Of a stretch of 64,000 nt of DNA, positions 10,440-21,880 are shown piece after piece; position 1 is the stretch's first letter, and each line of letters begins with the position of its first letter. Under the pieces are notes generated by a model that was not told the origin of the DNA, did not search any database, and saw nothing but the letters and a program-made list of their open reading frames with translations. Both the position numbers and the translations under genes were made by a program. Source of the DNA: Bufo bufo (lineage: Eukaryota; Chordata; Amphibia; Anura; Bufonidae); NCBI RefSeq assembly GCF_905171765.1, contig NC_053392.1:110442465-110506464 (forward strand), written 5' to 3'.

Positions 10440-10810
10440 AGACATTTATATTCCAGACTTCTTCTCACGCTTTAGGGCCCCTAGAATGCCAGGGCAGTAT
10501 AAATACCCCACATGTGACCCCATTTCGGAAAGAAGACACCCCCAGGTATTCCGTGAGGGGCATATTGAGTCCATGAAAGATTTAAATTTTTGTCCCAAGT
10601 TAGCGGAAAGCGAGACTTTGTGAGAAAAAATAAAATAAAATCAATTTCCGCTAACTTGTGCCAAAAAAAAATAAATTTCTATGAACTCGCCATGCCCCTC
10701 ATTGAATACCTTGGGGTGTCTTCTTTCCAAAATGGGGTCACATGTGGGGTATTTATACTGCCCTGGCATTCTAGGGGCCCTAAAGCGTGAGAAGAAGTCT
10801 GGGATCCAAA
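10440..10810. repeat. Large imperfect hairpin inside the TTAA element
   Basis: The left arm (about 10445-10565: GACTTCTTCTCACGC, AGGGCCCCTAGAATGCCAG, GACCCCATTTCGGAAAG) is inverted at about 10690-10805 (CTTTCCAAAATGGGGTC, CTGGCATTCTAGGGGCCCT, GCGTGAGAAGAAGTC). The spacer of about 120 bp itself has inverted AAGTTAGCGGAAA/TTTCCGCTAACTTG words. Confidence 0.8.
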
Positions 10811-10845
10811 TGTCTAAAAATGCCCTCATAAAAGGAATGTGGGCC

Positions 10846-11147
10846 CCTTTGCGCATCTAGGCTGCAAAAAAGTGTCACACATCTGGTATCTCCGTGCTCA
10901 GGAGAAGTTGGGGAATGTGTTTTGGGGTGTCATTTTACATATACCCATGCTGGGTGAGAGAAATATCTTGGCAAAAGACAACTTTTCCCATTTTTTTATA
11001 CAAAGTTGGCATTTGACCAAGATATTTATCTCACCCAGCATGGGTATATGTAAAATGACACCCCAAAACACATTCCCCAACTTCTCCTGAATACGGAGAT
11101 ACCACATGTGTGACACTTTTTTGCAGCCTAGGTGGGCAAAGGGGCCC
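10846..11147. repeat. ~300-bp palindrome inside the TTAA element
   Basis: Arms 10846-10982 and 11010-11147 are reverse complements: AAAAAAGTGTCACAC..., GGAGAAGTTGGGGAATGTG, GTCATTTTACATATACCCAT and their inverses, around a short loop ACTTTTCCCATTTTTTTATAC. It would form a long near-perfect stem if transcribed. Confidence 0.85.
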
Positions 11148-11215
11148 AAATTCCAAAGAGCACCTTTCGGATTTCACTGGTCATTTTTTACAGAATTTGA
11201 TTTCAAACTCCTTAC

Positions 11216-11530
11216 CACACATTTGGGCCCCTAGAATGCCAGGGCAGTATAACTACCCCACAAGTGACCCCATTTTGGAAAGAAGACACCCCAAGGTATT
11301 CGCTGATGGGCATAGTGAGTTCATGGAAGTTTTTATTTTTTGTCACAAGTTAGTGAAATATGAGACTTTGTAAGAAAAAAATAAAATAAAAAATAAATCA
11401 TCATTTTCCGCTAACTTGTGACAAAAAAAAAAATGTTCTATGAACTCACTATGCCCATCAGTGAATACCTTAGGGTGTCTACTTTCCGAAATGGGGTCAT
11501 TTGTGGGGTGTTTGTACTGTCTGGCCATTG
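11216..11530. repeat. Third large hairpin inside the TTAA element
   Basis: Left words CCATTTTGGAAAGAAGACAC and TATTCGCTGATGGGCATAGT are inverted at 11430-11510 (ATGCCCATCAGTGAATACC, GTCTACTTTCCGAAATGG). The core carries CACAAGTTAGTGAAATATGA and its inverse TTTCCGCTAACTTGTGACA. The right arm is more diverged than in the other two hairpins. Confidence 0.7.
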
Positions 11531-12154
11531 TAGAACCTCAGGAAACATGACAGGTGCTCAGAAAGTCAGAGCTGCTTCAAAAAGCGGAAATTCACATTTT
11601 TGTACCATAGTTTGTAAACGCTATAACTTTTACGCAAACCATTTTTTTTTTTACCCAAACATTTTTTTTTTAATCAAAGACATGTAGAACAATAAATTTA
11701 GAGCAAAATTTATATATGGATCTTGTTTTTTTTGCAAAATTTTACAACTGAAAGTGAAAAATGTCATTTTTTTTCAAAAAAATCGTTAAATTTCGATTAA
11801 TAACAAAAAATGTAAAAATGTCAGCAGCAATGAAATACCACCAAATGAAAGCTCTATTAGTGAGAAGAAAAGGAGGTAAAATTCATTTGGGTGGTAAGTT
11901 GCATGACCGAGCAATAAACGGTGAAAGTAGTGTAGGTCAGAAGTGTAAAAAGTGGCCTGGTCTTTCAGGGTGTTTAAGCACTGGGGGCTGAGGTGGTTAA
12001 ATAACAGACATGACATCACAAAAGGGGTGTTCCTTTAGAAGAGACTATTCGCTCCTTAACCTGATAGGAGTGGTTTCAGCAACTTCAACTCTGAGTTCAT
12101 AGGTAGATTTGAAAACTGTAATGTAATCCCCATTTTCCCCCTCCCTTATTTACC

Positions 12155-12872
12155 TTAAAGAGACACTGACAGGCCCAATAAGCATATTTAGGTATATATA
12201 TGACAGTACAGGTCTTATCAAGTGTATTAAAATCATCTAAGTATCCCCCCTGTCCACCTTATAAATACCGAAAAATAAAGTTTTATAACCTGCTTGTCTC
12301 GTTTCCAATCTGCTCAAGGGGCGGCGTTTCATCTCAAAATGCGCCCAGCCAGCCGCTCCCAACTGCCGTTCTAAAGCCCCGCCCAGCTCATCAATATTCA
12401 CTTCGCTGGGTGGCGGCTACAACTCTCCCCGACTCAAGTTCCTGCGCATGGCCAATTCAATCCTCTGGGTACGTCCTCCGTCTAATCTTCAGCGCTTGCG
12501 CCCGGCCGTGGTCACATCGCGCCTGCGTACAGACAGTCTGCGTCTTAGAGGCCACTGCAGCCTCTGCTTTATGCGCATGCGCCGGGCACTTGAGTCGGGG
12601 AGAGTTGTAGCCACCGCCCAGCGAAGTGAATATTGATGAGCTGGGTGGGGCTTCAGAACGGCAGTTGGGAGCGGCTGGCTGGACACATTTTGAGATGAAA
12701 CGCCGCCCCTTGGGCAGATTGGAGACGAGACAAGCAGGTTATAAAACTTTAGTTTTCGGTATTTATAAGGTGGACAGGGGGGATACTTAGATGATTCTAA
12801 TACACTTGATAAGACCTGTACTGTCATATATATACCTAAATATGCTTATTGGGCCTGTCAGTGTCCCTTTAA
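12155..12872. mobile_element. TTAA-flanked foldback MITE, 718 bp (T2/Kolobok-like)
   Basis: The ends TTAAAGAGACACTGACAGG and, inverted, TTAAAGGGACACTGACAGG are bounded by TTAA on both sides. Arms of about 260 bp (12155-12420 and 12605-12872) are reverse complements, for example AAGTTTTATAACCTGCTTGT with ACAAGCAGGTTATAAAACTT. The GC-rich centre has bases such as GCGCATGCGCCGGGC. The TTAAAG start is shared with the MITEs at 2325 and 45653. No protein. Confidence 0.85.
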
Positions 12873-13405
12873 ACAAAAGAATGCACACATGGTTCAAACA
12901 TCTGGCTTGCGGCCATCTTGTGGACAAAATATGTACTACAGACCAGATACACATCTCTCACAGTCTGCACCGGGTGACACCAGTTTGATGGGGTGTCACC
13001 CGCGGCCCTCCGGCGCAGGAGTTCTCACTCACAAGTTCAACTTCTAAACTTCGCAAGCAAGCAAGCACGTCGTGCCGTCACGTGGCAAAGGGGGACGGGG
13101 GTGTGACTCACTGCAGCCTGGTGAGTGGTGGGGCGCCGCGGTAGCTGCCCTGCAGGAGTCTCTGGTGCCGGGAGGAGGAGGCAGGTAGAGCGGCTCTGAC
13201 TTTATAGACCAAATTATTTTAATAATACCCCAATAATAATAAGTTAATAACCTAACCCCATTCATAAATTATTGGTGGCCAGGAGATATAAGGGGTTGGG
13301 TTGAACTGTGGGCTGGGGCCACCCGGCCGCATTTACTAATCTTTGCTCAGGGGGGCCCTCATAAATATAGACCCACATGATGTGGACTGGTCATTTTTAC
13401 TAAGG
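12873..13405. other. Unassigned segment with a GGGTGACACC inverted word pair
   Basis: Contains CACCGGGTGACACCAG...GGGGTGTCACCCGCGG near 12970-13005, related to the ACCGGGTGACACCAG phrase at 35088, then GC-rich and AT-rich stretches without recognisable coding signal. Confidence 0.35.
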
Positions 13406-13439
13406 ATACGGCATACATATTAGGACATCGTCAGACATC

Positions 13440-13915
13440 ATCCACAACTCCATCCTCCGTCATGCAAAACTCCCTCCTACCTCAGACTTTAGACAAAACT
13501 CCGTCCTCCCTCATCCAAAACTCTGTCCTCCCTCAGACATCAGCCAAAACTCCATCAGACCTCAGACATCAGCCAAAACTCTGTCGTCCCTCATCCAAAA
13601 CTCTGTCGTCCCTCATCCAAAACTCTGTCGTCCCTCATCCAAAACTCTGTCGTCCCTCATCCAAAACTCCGTCGTCCCTCATCCAAAACTCTGTCGTCCC
13701 TCAGCCAAAACTCCGTCGTCCCTCAGCCAAAACTCCGTCAGACATCAGCCAAAACTCCGTCAGACATCAGCCAAAACTCTGTCGTCCCTCAGCCAAAACT
13801 CCGTCGTCCCTCAGCCAAAACTCCGTCAGACATCAGCCCAAACTCCGTCAGACATCAGCCAAAACTCCGTCCTCCCTCAGACATCAGCCAAAACTCTGTC
13901 CTCCCTAACTCAAAA
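13440..13915. repeat. ~22-bp minisatellite, left outer arm
   Basis: Units of the form CCTCATCCAAAACTCTGTCGT, with variants CAGCCAAAACTCCGTC and CAGACATCAGCCAAAACTCC. It has a mirror array at 34315-34860 on the opposite strand. The open frame across it (13462-13908) has a QNSV(V/L)PH-type repeat caused by the unit, not evidence of a gene. Confidence 0.9.
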
Positions 13916-14086
13916 TATGCCCTACTACACACACTCTTCACCTGACAGAGCTGCTAGCTGCAGGAGAGGCAAAGGACCTGTGATGATGTCATGACCATGT
14001 GATGAGTCACGTGTGTGGGAGGAGTCAGATGTGCACAGCAGCTGGTAGTGTGTACAGAACTGTAGCCATCAAATAGAGCTCTGTAC
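13916..14086. repeat. Unique arm segment shared by both arms
   Basis: Contains CTCTTCACCTGACAGAGCTG, CATGACCATGTGATGAGTCA, CACAGCAGCTGG and ATCAAATAGAGCTCT. The reverse complement with few changes is at 34140-34312. It anchors the inverted-repeat interpretation independently of satellite homology. Confidence 0.85.
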
Positions 14087-17000
14087 TAGAGATGTGTGTG
14101 TAACCTGCATGTAGCAGTGTTGTGTACTGTGTAGCAGAGCTGTATGTGTAACCTGCATGTAGAAGAGCTGTATGTGTAACCTGCATGTAGCAGAGCTGTA
14201 TGTGTAACCTGCATGTAGCAGAGCTGTGTACTGTGTAGCGGAGCTGTATGTGTAACCTGCATGTAGCAGAGCTGTATGTGTAACCTGCATGTAGCAGAGC
14301 TGTATGTGTAACCTGCATGTAGCAGAGCTGTATGTGTAACCTGCATGTAGCAGAGCTGTATGTGTAACCTGCATGTAGCAGAGCTGTGTACTGCGTAGCA
14401 GAGCTGTATGTGTAACCTGCATGTAGCAGAGCTGTATGTGTAACCTGCATGTAGCAGAGCTGTATGTGTAACCTGCATGTAGCAGAGCTGTATGTGTAAC
14501 CTGCATGTAGCAGAGCTGTATGTGTAACCTGCATGTAGCAGAGCTGTATGTGTAACCTGCATGTAGCAGAGCTGTGTACTGCGTAGCAGAGCTGTATGTG
14601 TAACCTGCATGTAGCAGAGCTGTATGTGTAACCTGCATGTAGCAGAGCTGTATGTGTAACCTGCATGTAGCAGAGCTGTATGTGTAACCTGCATGTAGCA
14701 GAGCTGTATGTGTACCCTGCATATAGCAGAGCTGTGTACTGTTTAGCAAAGCTGTATGTGTAACCTGCATGTAGCAGAGCTGTGTACTGTGTAGCAGAGC
14801 TGTATGTGTAACCTGCATGTAGCAGCGCTGTATGTGTAACCTGCATGTAGCAGTGCTGTGTACTGTGTAGCAGAGCTGTATGTGTTGTGTACTGTGTAGC
14901 AGAGCTGTATAAGTAACCTGCATGTAGCAGAGCGGTGTACTGTGTAGCAGAGCTGTATGTGTAACCTTCATGTAGCAGAGCTGTGTACTGTGTAGCAGAG
15001 CTGTATGTGTAACCTGCATGCAGCAGTGCTGTGTATTGTGTAGCAGAGCTGTATGTGTAACCTGCATGTAGCAGAGCTGTTTACTGTGTAGCAGAGCTGT
15101 ATGTGTAACCTGCATGCAGCAGTGCTCTGTATTGTGTAGCAGAGCTGTATGTGTAACCTGCATGTAGCAGAGCTGTTTACTGTGTAGCAGAGCTGTATGT
15201 GTAACCTGCATGTAGCAGAGCTGTATGTGTAACCTGCATGTAGCAGAGCTGTATGTGTAACCTGCATGTAGCAGAGCTGTGTACTGTGTAGCAGAGCTGT
15301 ATGTGTAACCTGCTTTAGCAGAGCTGTATGTGTAACCTGCATGTAGCAGAGCTGTATGTGTAACCTGCATGTAGCAGAGCTGTATGTGTAACCTGCATGT
15401 AGCAGAGCTGTATGTGTAACCTGCATGTAGCAGAGCTGTGTACTGCGTAGCAGAGCTGTATGTGTAACCTGCATGTAGCAGAGCTGTATGTGTAACCTGC
15501 ATGTAGCAGAGCTGTATGTGTAACCAGCATGTAGCAGAGCTGTATGTGTAACCTGCATGTAGCAGAGCTGTATGTGTAACCTGCATGTAGCAGTGCTGTG
15601 TACTGTGTAGTAGAGCTGTATGTGTAACCTGCATGTAGCAGAGCTGTATGTGTACCCTGCATGTAGCAGAGCTGTGTACTGTTTAGCAAAGCTGTATGTG
15701 TAACCTGCATGTAGCAGAGCTGTATGTGTAACCTGCATGTAGCAGAGCTGTTTACTGTGTAGCAGAGCTGTATGTGTAACCTGCATATAGCAGAGCTGTA
15801 TGTGTAACCTGCATGTAGCAGAGTTGTGTACTGTGTAGCAGGGCTGTATGTGTAACCTGCATGTAGCAGAGCTGTGTACTGTGTAGCAGGCTGTATGTGT
15901 AACCTGCATGTAGCAGAGCTGTGTACTGTGTAGCAGAGTTGTATGTGTAACCTGCATGTAGCAGAGCTGTATGTGTAACCTGCATGTAGCAGAGTTGTGT
16001 ACTGTGTAGCAGGGCTGTATGTGTAACCTGCATGTAGCAGTGCTGTGTACTGTGTAGCAGAGCTGTATGTGTTGTGTACTGTGTAGCAGAGCTGTATGAG
16101 TAACCTGCATGTAGCAGAGCGGTGTACTCTGTAGCAGAGCTGTATGTGTAACCTTCATGTAGCAGAGCTGTGTACTGTGTAGCAGAGCTGTATGTGTAAC
16201 CTGCATGTAGCAGTGCTGTGTATTGTGTAGCAGTGCTGTATGTGTGACCTGCATGTAGTAGAGCTGTATGTGTAACCTGCATGTAGCAGAGCTGTGTACT
16301 GTGTAGCAGAGCTGTATGTGTAACCTGCATGTAGCAGAGCTGTATGTGTAACCTGCATGTAGCAGTGCTGTGTACTGTGTAGTAGAGCTGTATGTGTAAC
16401 CTGCATGTAGCAGAGCTGTATGTGTACCCTGCCTGTAGCAGAGCTATGTACTGTGTAGCAAAGCTGTATGTGTAACCTGCATGTAGCAGAGCTGTGTACT
16501 GTGTAGCAGAGCTGTATGTGTAACCTGCATGTAGCAGCGCTGTATGTGTAACCTGCATGTAGCAGTGCTGTGTACTGTGTAGCAGAGCTGTATGTGTTGT
16601 GTACTGTGTAGCAGAGCTGTATAAGTAACCTGCATGTAGCAGAGCGGTGTACTGTGTAGCAGAGCTGTATGTGTAACCTTCATGTAGCAGAGCTGTGTAC
16701 TGTGTAGCAGAGCTGTATGTGTAACCTGCATGCAGCAGTGCTGTGTATTGTGTAGCAGAGCTGTATGTGTAACCTGCATGTAGCAGAGCTGTTTACTGTG
16801 TAGCAGAGCTGTATGTGTAACCTGCATGCAGCAGTGCTCTGTATTGTGTAGCAGAGCTGTATGTGTAACCTGCATGTAGCAGAGCTGTTTACTGTGTAGC
16901 AGAGCTGTATGTGTAACCTGCATGTAGCAGAGCTGTATGTGTAACCTGCATGTAGCAGAGCTGTATGTGTAACCTGCATGTAGCAGAGCTGTGTACTGTG

Positions 17001-19815
17001 TAGCAGAGCTGTATGTGTAACCTGCTTTAGCAGAGCTGTATGTGTAACCTGCATGTAGCAGAGCTGTATGTGTAACCTGCATGTAGCAGAGCTGTATGTG
17101 TAACCTGCATGTAGCAGAGCTGTATGTGTAACCTGCATGTAGCAGAGCTGTGTACTGCGTAGCAGAGCTGTATGTGTAACCTGCATGTAGCAGAGCTGTA
17201 TGTGTAACCTGCATGTAGCAGAGCTGTATGTGTAACCAGCATGTAGCAGAGCTGTATGTGTAACCTGCATGTAGCAGAGCTGTATGTGTAACCTGCATGT
17301 AGCAGTGCTGTGTACTGTGTAGTAGAGCTGTATGTGTAACCTGCATGTAGCAGAGCTGTATGTGTACCCTGCATGTAGCAGAGCTGTGTACTGTTTAGCA
17401 AAGCTGTATGTGTAACCTGCATGTAGCAGAGCTGTATGTGTAACCTGCATGTAGCAGAGCTGTTTACTGTGTAGCAGAGCTGTATGTGTAACCTGCATAT
17501 AGCAGAGCTGTATGTGTAACCTGCATGTAGCAGAGTTGTGTACTGTGTAGCAGGGCTGTATGTGTAACCTGCATGTAGCAGAGCTGTGTACTGTGTAGCA
17601 GGCTGTATGTGTAACCTGCATGTAGCAGAGCTGTGTACTGTGTAGCAGGCTGTATGTGTAACCTGCATGTAGCAGAGCTGTGTACTGTGTAGCAGAGTTG
17701 TATGTGTAACCTGCATGTAGCAGAGCTGTATGTGTAACCTGCATGTAGCAGAGTTGTGTACTGTGTAGCAGGGCTGTATGTGTAACCTGCATGTAGCAGT
17801 GCTGTGTACTGTGTAGCAGAGCTGTATGTGTTGTGTACTGTGTAGCAGAGCTGTATGAGTAACCTGCATGTAGCAGAGCGGTGTACTGTGTAGCAGAGCT
17901 GTATGTGTAACCTTCATGTAGCAGAGCTGTGTACTGTGTAGCAGAGCTGTATGTGTAACCTGCATGTAGCAGTGCTGTGTATTGTGTAGCAGTGCTGTAT
18001 GTGTGACCTGCATGTAGTAGAGCTGTATGTGTAACCTGCATGTAGCAGAGCTGTATGTGTAACCTGCATGTAGCAGTGCTGTGTACTGTGTAGTAGAGCT
18101 GTATGTGTAACCTGCATGTAGCAGAGCTGTATGTGTACCCTGCATGTAGCAGAGCTATGTACTGTGTAGCAAAGCTGTATGTGTAACCTGCATGTAGCAG
18201 AGCTGTGTACTGTGTAGCAGAGCTGTATGTGTAACCTGCATGTAGCAGTGCTGTGTACTGTGTAGCAGAGCTGTATGTGTAACCTGCATGTAGCAGAGCT
18301 GTATGTGTAACCTGCATGTAGCAGAGCTGTATGTGTAACCTGCATGTAGCAGAGCTGTGTACTGCGTAGCAGAGCTGTATGTGTAACCTGCATGTAGCAG
18401 AGCTGTATGTGTAACCTGCATGTAGCAGAGCTGTATGTGTAACCTGCATGTAGCAGAGCTGTATGTGTAACCTGCATGTAGCAGAGCTGTATGTGTAACC
18501 TGCATGTAGCAGTGCTGTGTACTGTGTAGTAGAGCTGTATGTGTAACCTGCATGTAGCAGAGCTGTATGTGTACCCTGCATGTAGCAGAGGTGTGTACTG
18601 TTTAGCAAAGCTGTATGTGTAACCTGCATGTAGCAGAGCTGTATGTGTAACCTGCATGTAGCAGAGCTGTTTACTGTGTAGCAGAGCTGTATGTGTAACC
18701 TGCATATAGCAAAGCTGTATGTGTAACCTGCATGTAGCAGAGTTGTGTACTGTGTAGCAGGGCTGTATGTGTAACCTGCATGTAGCAGAGCTGTGTACTG
18801 TGTAGCAGGCTGTATGTGTAACCTGCATGTAGCAGAGCTGTGTACTGTGTAGCAGGCTGTATGTGTAACCTGCATGTAGCAGAGCTGTGTACTGTGTAGC
18901 AGAGTTGTATGTGTAACCTGCATGTAGCAGAGCTGTATGTGTAACCTGCATGTAGCAGAGTTGTGTACTGTGTAGCAGGGCTGTATGTGTAACCTGCATG
19001 TAGCAGTGCTGTGTACTGTGTAACAGAGCTGTATGTGTTGTGTACTGTGTAGCAGAGCTGTATGAGTAACCTGCATGTAGCAGAGCGGTGTACTGTGTAG
19101 CAGAGCTGTATGTGTAACCTTCATGTAGCAGAGCTGTGTACTGTGTAGCAGAGCTGTATGTGTAACCTGCATGTAGCAGTGCTGTGTATTGTGTAGCAGA
19201 GCTGTATGTGTAACCTGCATGTAGTAGAGCTGTATGTGTAACCTGCATGTAGCAGAGCTGTGTACTGTGTAGCAGAGCTGTATGTGTAACCTGCATGTAG
19301 CAGAGCTGTATGTGTAACCTGCATGTAGCAGTGCTGTGTACTGTGTAGTAGAGCTGTATGTGTAACCTGCATGTAGCAGAGCTGTATGTGTACCCTGCAT
19401 GTAGCAGAGCTATGTACTGTGTAGCAAAGCTGTATGTGTAACCTGCATGTAGCAGAGCTGTGTACTGTGTAGCAGAGCTGTATGTGTAACCTGCATGTAG
19501 CAGTGCTGTGTACTGTGTAGCAGAGCTGTATGTGTAACCTGCATATAGCAGTGCTGTGTACTGTGTAGCAGAGCGGTATGTGTAACCTGCATGTAGCAGA
19601 GCTGTGTACTGTGTAGCAGAGCTGTATGTGTAACCTGCATGTAGCAGAGCTGTGTACTATGTAGCAGAGCTGTATGTGTAACCTGCATGTAGCAGAGATG
19701 TGTACTGTGTAGCAGAGCTGTATGTGTATAACCTGCATGTAGCAGAGCTGTGTACTGTGTATATAGAGCAGTGTGTCTAACCGCATGTAGCAGGGCTGTG
19801 TACTGTGTTACAGAG
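14087..19815. repeat. Two-module satellite array, left arm (5.7 kb)
   Basis: Built from a 28-bp module (TATGTGTAACCTGCATGTAG + CAGAGCTG) and a 20-bp module (TGTACTGTGTAGCAGAGCTG) sharing the last 11 bases. Modules occur in irregular runs (28)n interrupted by single 20s. A higher-order block of 1712 bp is visible: the private variant TGCTTTAGCA is at 15311 and 17023, and ATGCAGCAGTGCT at 15018 and 16730. Other diagnostic variants (GTATGAGTAACC at 16093, 17853, 19060) show additional, unequal block duplications. The minus-strand monomer contains no stop in any frame, which explains open frames up to 906 codons. Confidence 0.95.
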
Positions 19816-20176
19816 ATGTGTGTAACCTGGGAACTATAAAAAAGTGAAAAAAAAAAACCCATAAAAATTCAGATCACCCCCTTTTCCCAAAATGAAAATA
19901 AAAGAACTAAAAAAATACACATCATGGGTTTCGCAATGTGTAAAAACACCCATTGTATAAAAATATATTCCCCATAAGGCAAACAGCAAAACAGAAAAAA
20001 AAAGAGTCCAAATGTCCGATTCGCCGTTTTTGGTCGCTTCATTTGCTACAAAAATTTAAATAAAAAGTGATCAAAAAGTCTTAAACACCCCAGAATGGTA
20101 TCAGTGAAAAGTTCAGATTGCCCCGCAAAAAATGAGCCCCCACCCAGCTCCGTACAGATAATTACAAAAAAGTTTT
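19816..20176. repeat. Inner left arm, AT-rich non-coding segment
   Basis: Includes TTCAGATCACCCCCTTTTCC, AATGTCCGATTCGCC, GTCGCTTCATTTGCTAC and CACCCAGCTCCGTAC. The reverse complement occurs at 25664-26015 with few differences; homology stops at about 20176/25664, marking the arm-spacer boundary. Confidence 0.8.
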
Positions 20177-20474
20177 TATTTTATTTTTTTATCACTATTA
20201 AAACGCAAGAAAAACTATACATATATAGGATTTGATCTGACCTGTAGAATAAAAGTAACCAGTCAGTTTTATCGCACATCGAATGTCGTGCACGTTCAGG
20301 ACATTGAGCGGCCCGGCCGGGAGAAAATCTTCAGTCTTCTGCGCAAGCGCGGCCCGGCCGGGAGAAGAATCCAGGAAGTGAACGCCGCGCTCAAGGAAGG
20401 TAAGTATGAAAACGGAAGATGAGAATACCCCTTTAAGAAATCATAAATTCTGCAAGGGTATGTAAACTTATCAG
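20177..20474. other. Spacer sequence left of the retroelement
   Basis: Not matched in the right half. Contains a duplicated GCGGCCCGGCCGGGAGAA (about 20309 and 20350), 40 bp apart, and an ACCCCTTTAAG phrase near 20430. No coding motif. Confidence 0.4.
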
Positions 20475-20573
20475 CACAAATATTGAAGGCTGCTTGCAGC
20501 CTGTAATTGTGAGAGGAGCGCACTTACCCTATTTAAACCCCCTCCTACAAGCAGGAGGGCGCCCGATTCTTGC
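20475..20573. repeat. A1 repeat of the YR retroelement
   Basis: A 99-bp copy nearly identical to A2 at 24823-24921, from CACAAATATTGAAGGCTGC through GGGCGCCCGATTCTTGC. It contains a small palindrome AGGCTGCTTGCAGCCT. One visible difference is GTGAGAGGAGC here versus GTGGGAGGAGC in A2. Confidence 0.9.
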
Positions 20574-20579
20574 TTCACC

Positions 20580-21120
20580 AGCACCTGACGTCACTTCCGG
20601 TCGCGTCTTCGGGCCGTCATCTCGGGTCCTGACCACCGCCTGGCTTCCAGAGGGAAAAGGGGTGTCCGTTCTTAGACCGGCAGCATGCACCGCTCCTAGA
20701 TCCCTGCGGGTCGGCGGCGGGTTGGTCTGCCTGGTTGCTGCTCCAGAGGCCCTTCAGTGTTGGCGCAACTTCTCCGGTCCGGGGAGCCGCCGCCGGGGAC
20801 GCCACTAATTGAGGCCCTGGCTTCTCTGCGGCCTCCTCCCGCATTGCTCCCGGCTGTTTTGTATCTCCCGGCCGGCGTCTCTGTTAGGCTGGTGCTGTAG
20901 CGCTATGTTTTCCGATGTATCGACGGATGCCAGCAGGACCTGTGGGGGGGGCCGTTTTTTGAAGTTCCGCCCGTTCGTGACGCCACTTCTGGTTTCGCTA
21001 CCTTCCGTGACGTCACTTCCGGTTTCGCGTCCTCGTGGAATCCAGACCGCGGCGCCTCCGATCCGACTTCCGGTTCCCGTGACGTCCGTTTGTTCCTGCA
21101 GAGCGGCGCCAGCGGTAAGT
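20580..21120 (+). promoter_or_regulatory. GC-rich leader with repeated CRE + ETS-type words
   Basis: TGACGTCACTTCCGG at about 20586 and again at 21007, a decayed TGACGCCACTTCTGG at 20978, and ACTTCCGGTTCCCGTGACGTCC at 21067. TGACGTCA is the known CREB/ATF site and ACTTCCGG the known ETS/GABP site, a combination common in CpG-rich vertebrate promoters. GCCAGCGGTAAGTAAGTG at 21110 looks like a 5' splice site. Position just inside A1 suits an element promoter. That it works as a promoter is inference. Confidence 0.4.
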
Positions 21121-21880
21121 AAGTGCTTTGGCACATCCATGCGGCCGCGCCCTCCCGCCGGCTCCAGGCGCTTCTCCCCCTGCCCCGGCTGCCTTCCGCC
21201 CGAACACGCCCGGCAACCGGGATGGGCCTCCAGGCATCGCTTCCGGTCGGCGTCCACGAACGTCGCGGCCGGACGGCTTCCCCTCCAGGTACTTTGGCAC
21301 TCAGCCAGCACAGACGTCGCGGCCGGTGGGCGGGTCTATCCGTCACGGGGGCGGAGTTCAGCGGCCGCGCCCACTATCCTAGGCTGGCTGTGCTCAGGCG
21401 GCAAACGGGACCCCGTGCAGTCATGACCTGGGTCCAACGGGGTCTCGGGCACCGCCTGGGCTTCCGGTGGGGGTGGGGGGGGAGAGGCTTCACAGCCGGT
21501 CGATCATGCGGCAGTCGCTCTCTCCCTCTGGGGTTCGTGCGGGGGTCATGATAGTCCGGAGATCCCGAGGGAGGCGGGGCTGGCGGCTGCAGACAGCCAA
21601 TACCTCTGTTCCAGCAGGCTCATGCAGCGTGTGCCACGTTCTCCAGCCACTGCGGGCCAGCAGCTGGTGTTGTCTGTCTGTCAGTTGCTGCCCTTAACCC
21701 CTGCACTGCCAAAGAAAGAGAAAGGCAAATAGCAGTCATCTGATGGCAGCCTGTTGTTCAATACCAGGCTGAGCGCCTGCCAACCACGCCAATACATTGG
21801 CCAATCAACCTCTGGGGGACTGAGGGCAGTCGTTCCTTGAGGTCAGGGTTCTGTTGCCTGGGCCTCACGCCGGTGCGGCT
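21121..21880. other. GC-rich non-coding leader of the retroelement
   Basis: Long GC-rich open frames exist on both strands but carry no gag-like or enzymatic motif; openness follows from base composition. The duplicated CGTCGCGGCCGG word (21270, 21313) hints at local duplication. Confidence 0.4.

Larger units (their letters stand above)
9109..12000. mobile_element. 2.9-kb TTAA-bounded multi-hairpin non-coding element
   Basis: Bounded by TTAA at 9109-9112 and 11997-12000. The left end TTAACCTCCTCAGGACCGCC and inverted right end TTAACCACCTCAGCCCCCAG share short terminal inverted repeats. It encodes nothing recognisable. Inside are a hairpin around 9205-9285 (CTCCAGCCTGCCAGC...GCTGGCAGGCTGGAG), one at 9290-9340 (GTATATTAGACGCTGTTTTG), one from the GGTCCTCTGGTGGTC...GACCACCAGAGGAC pair, a ~172-bp tandem array, and three large hairpins (10440-10810, 10846-11147, 11216-11530). 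The beginning of a second copy, TTAACCACTACAGGACCGCC, is at 63520. A TTAA target suggests mobilisation by a Kolobok- or piggyBac-type transposase supplied in trans; which one is not visible. Confidence 0.7.

Noticed and set aside
12200..12827. Pair of similar frames on opposite strands (112-136 codons)
   Set aside because: Again the two arms of a TTAA foldback element; no protein family.
13440..13915. CRISPR-like array (short repeats with slightly variable parts)
   Set aside because: Units are contiguous with no unique spacers, and the surrounding sequence is vertebrate TE DNA. It is a minisatellite.
14025..19862. Very long open frames (up to 906 codons) on the minus strand of the left satellite and similar plus-strand frames at 26000-32900
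   Set aside because: They exist in all three frames at once because the 28- and 20-bp modules contain no stop codon on that strand. No start context, domain or single preferred frame; satellite DNA, not genes.
20809..21551. Several overlapping GC-rich open frames (up to 205 codons) as a possible gag gene
   Set aside because: Open on both strands, proline/arginine/serine-rich from composition, no zinc knuckle or other motif. Better read as a GC-rich leader with promoter words.
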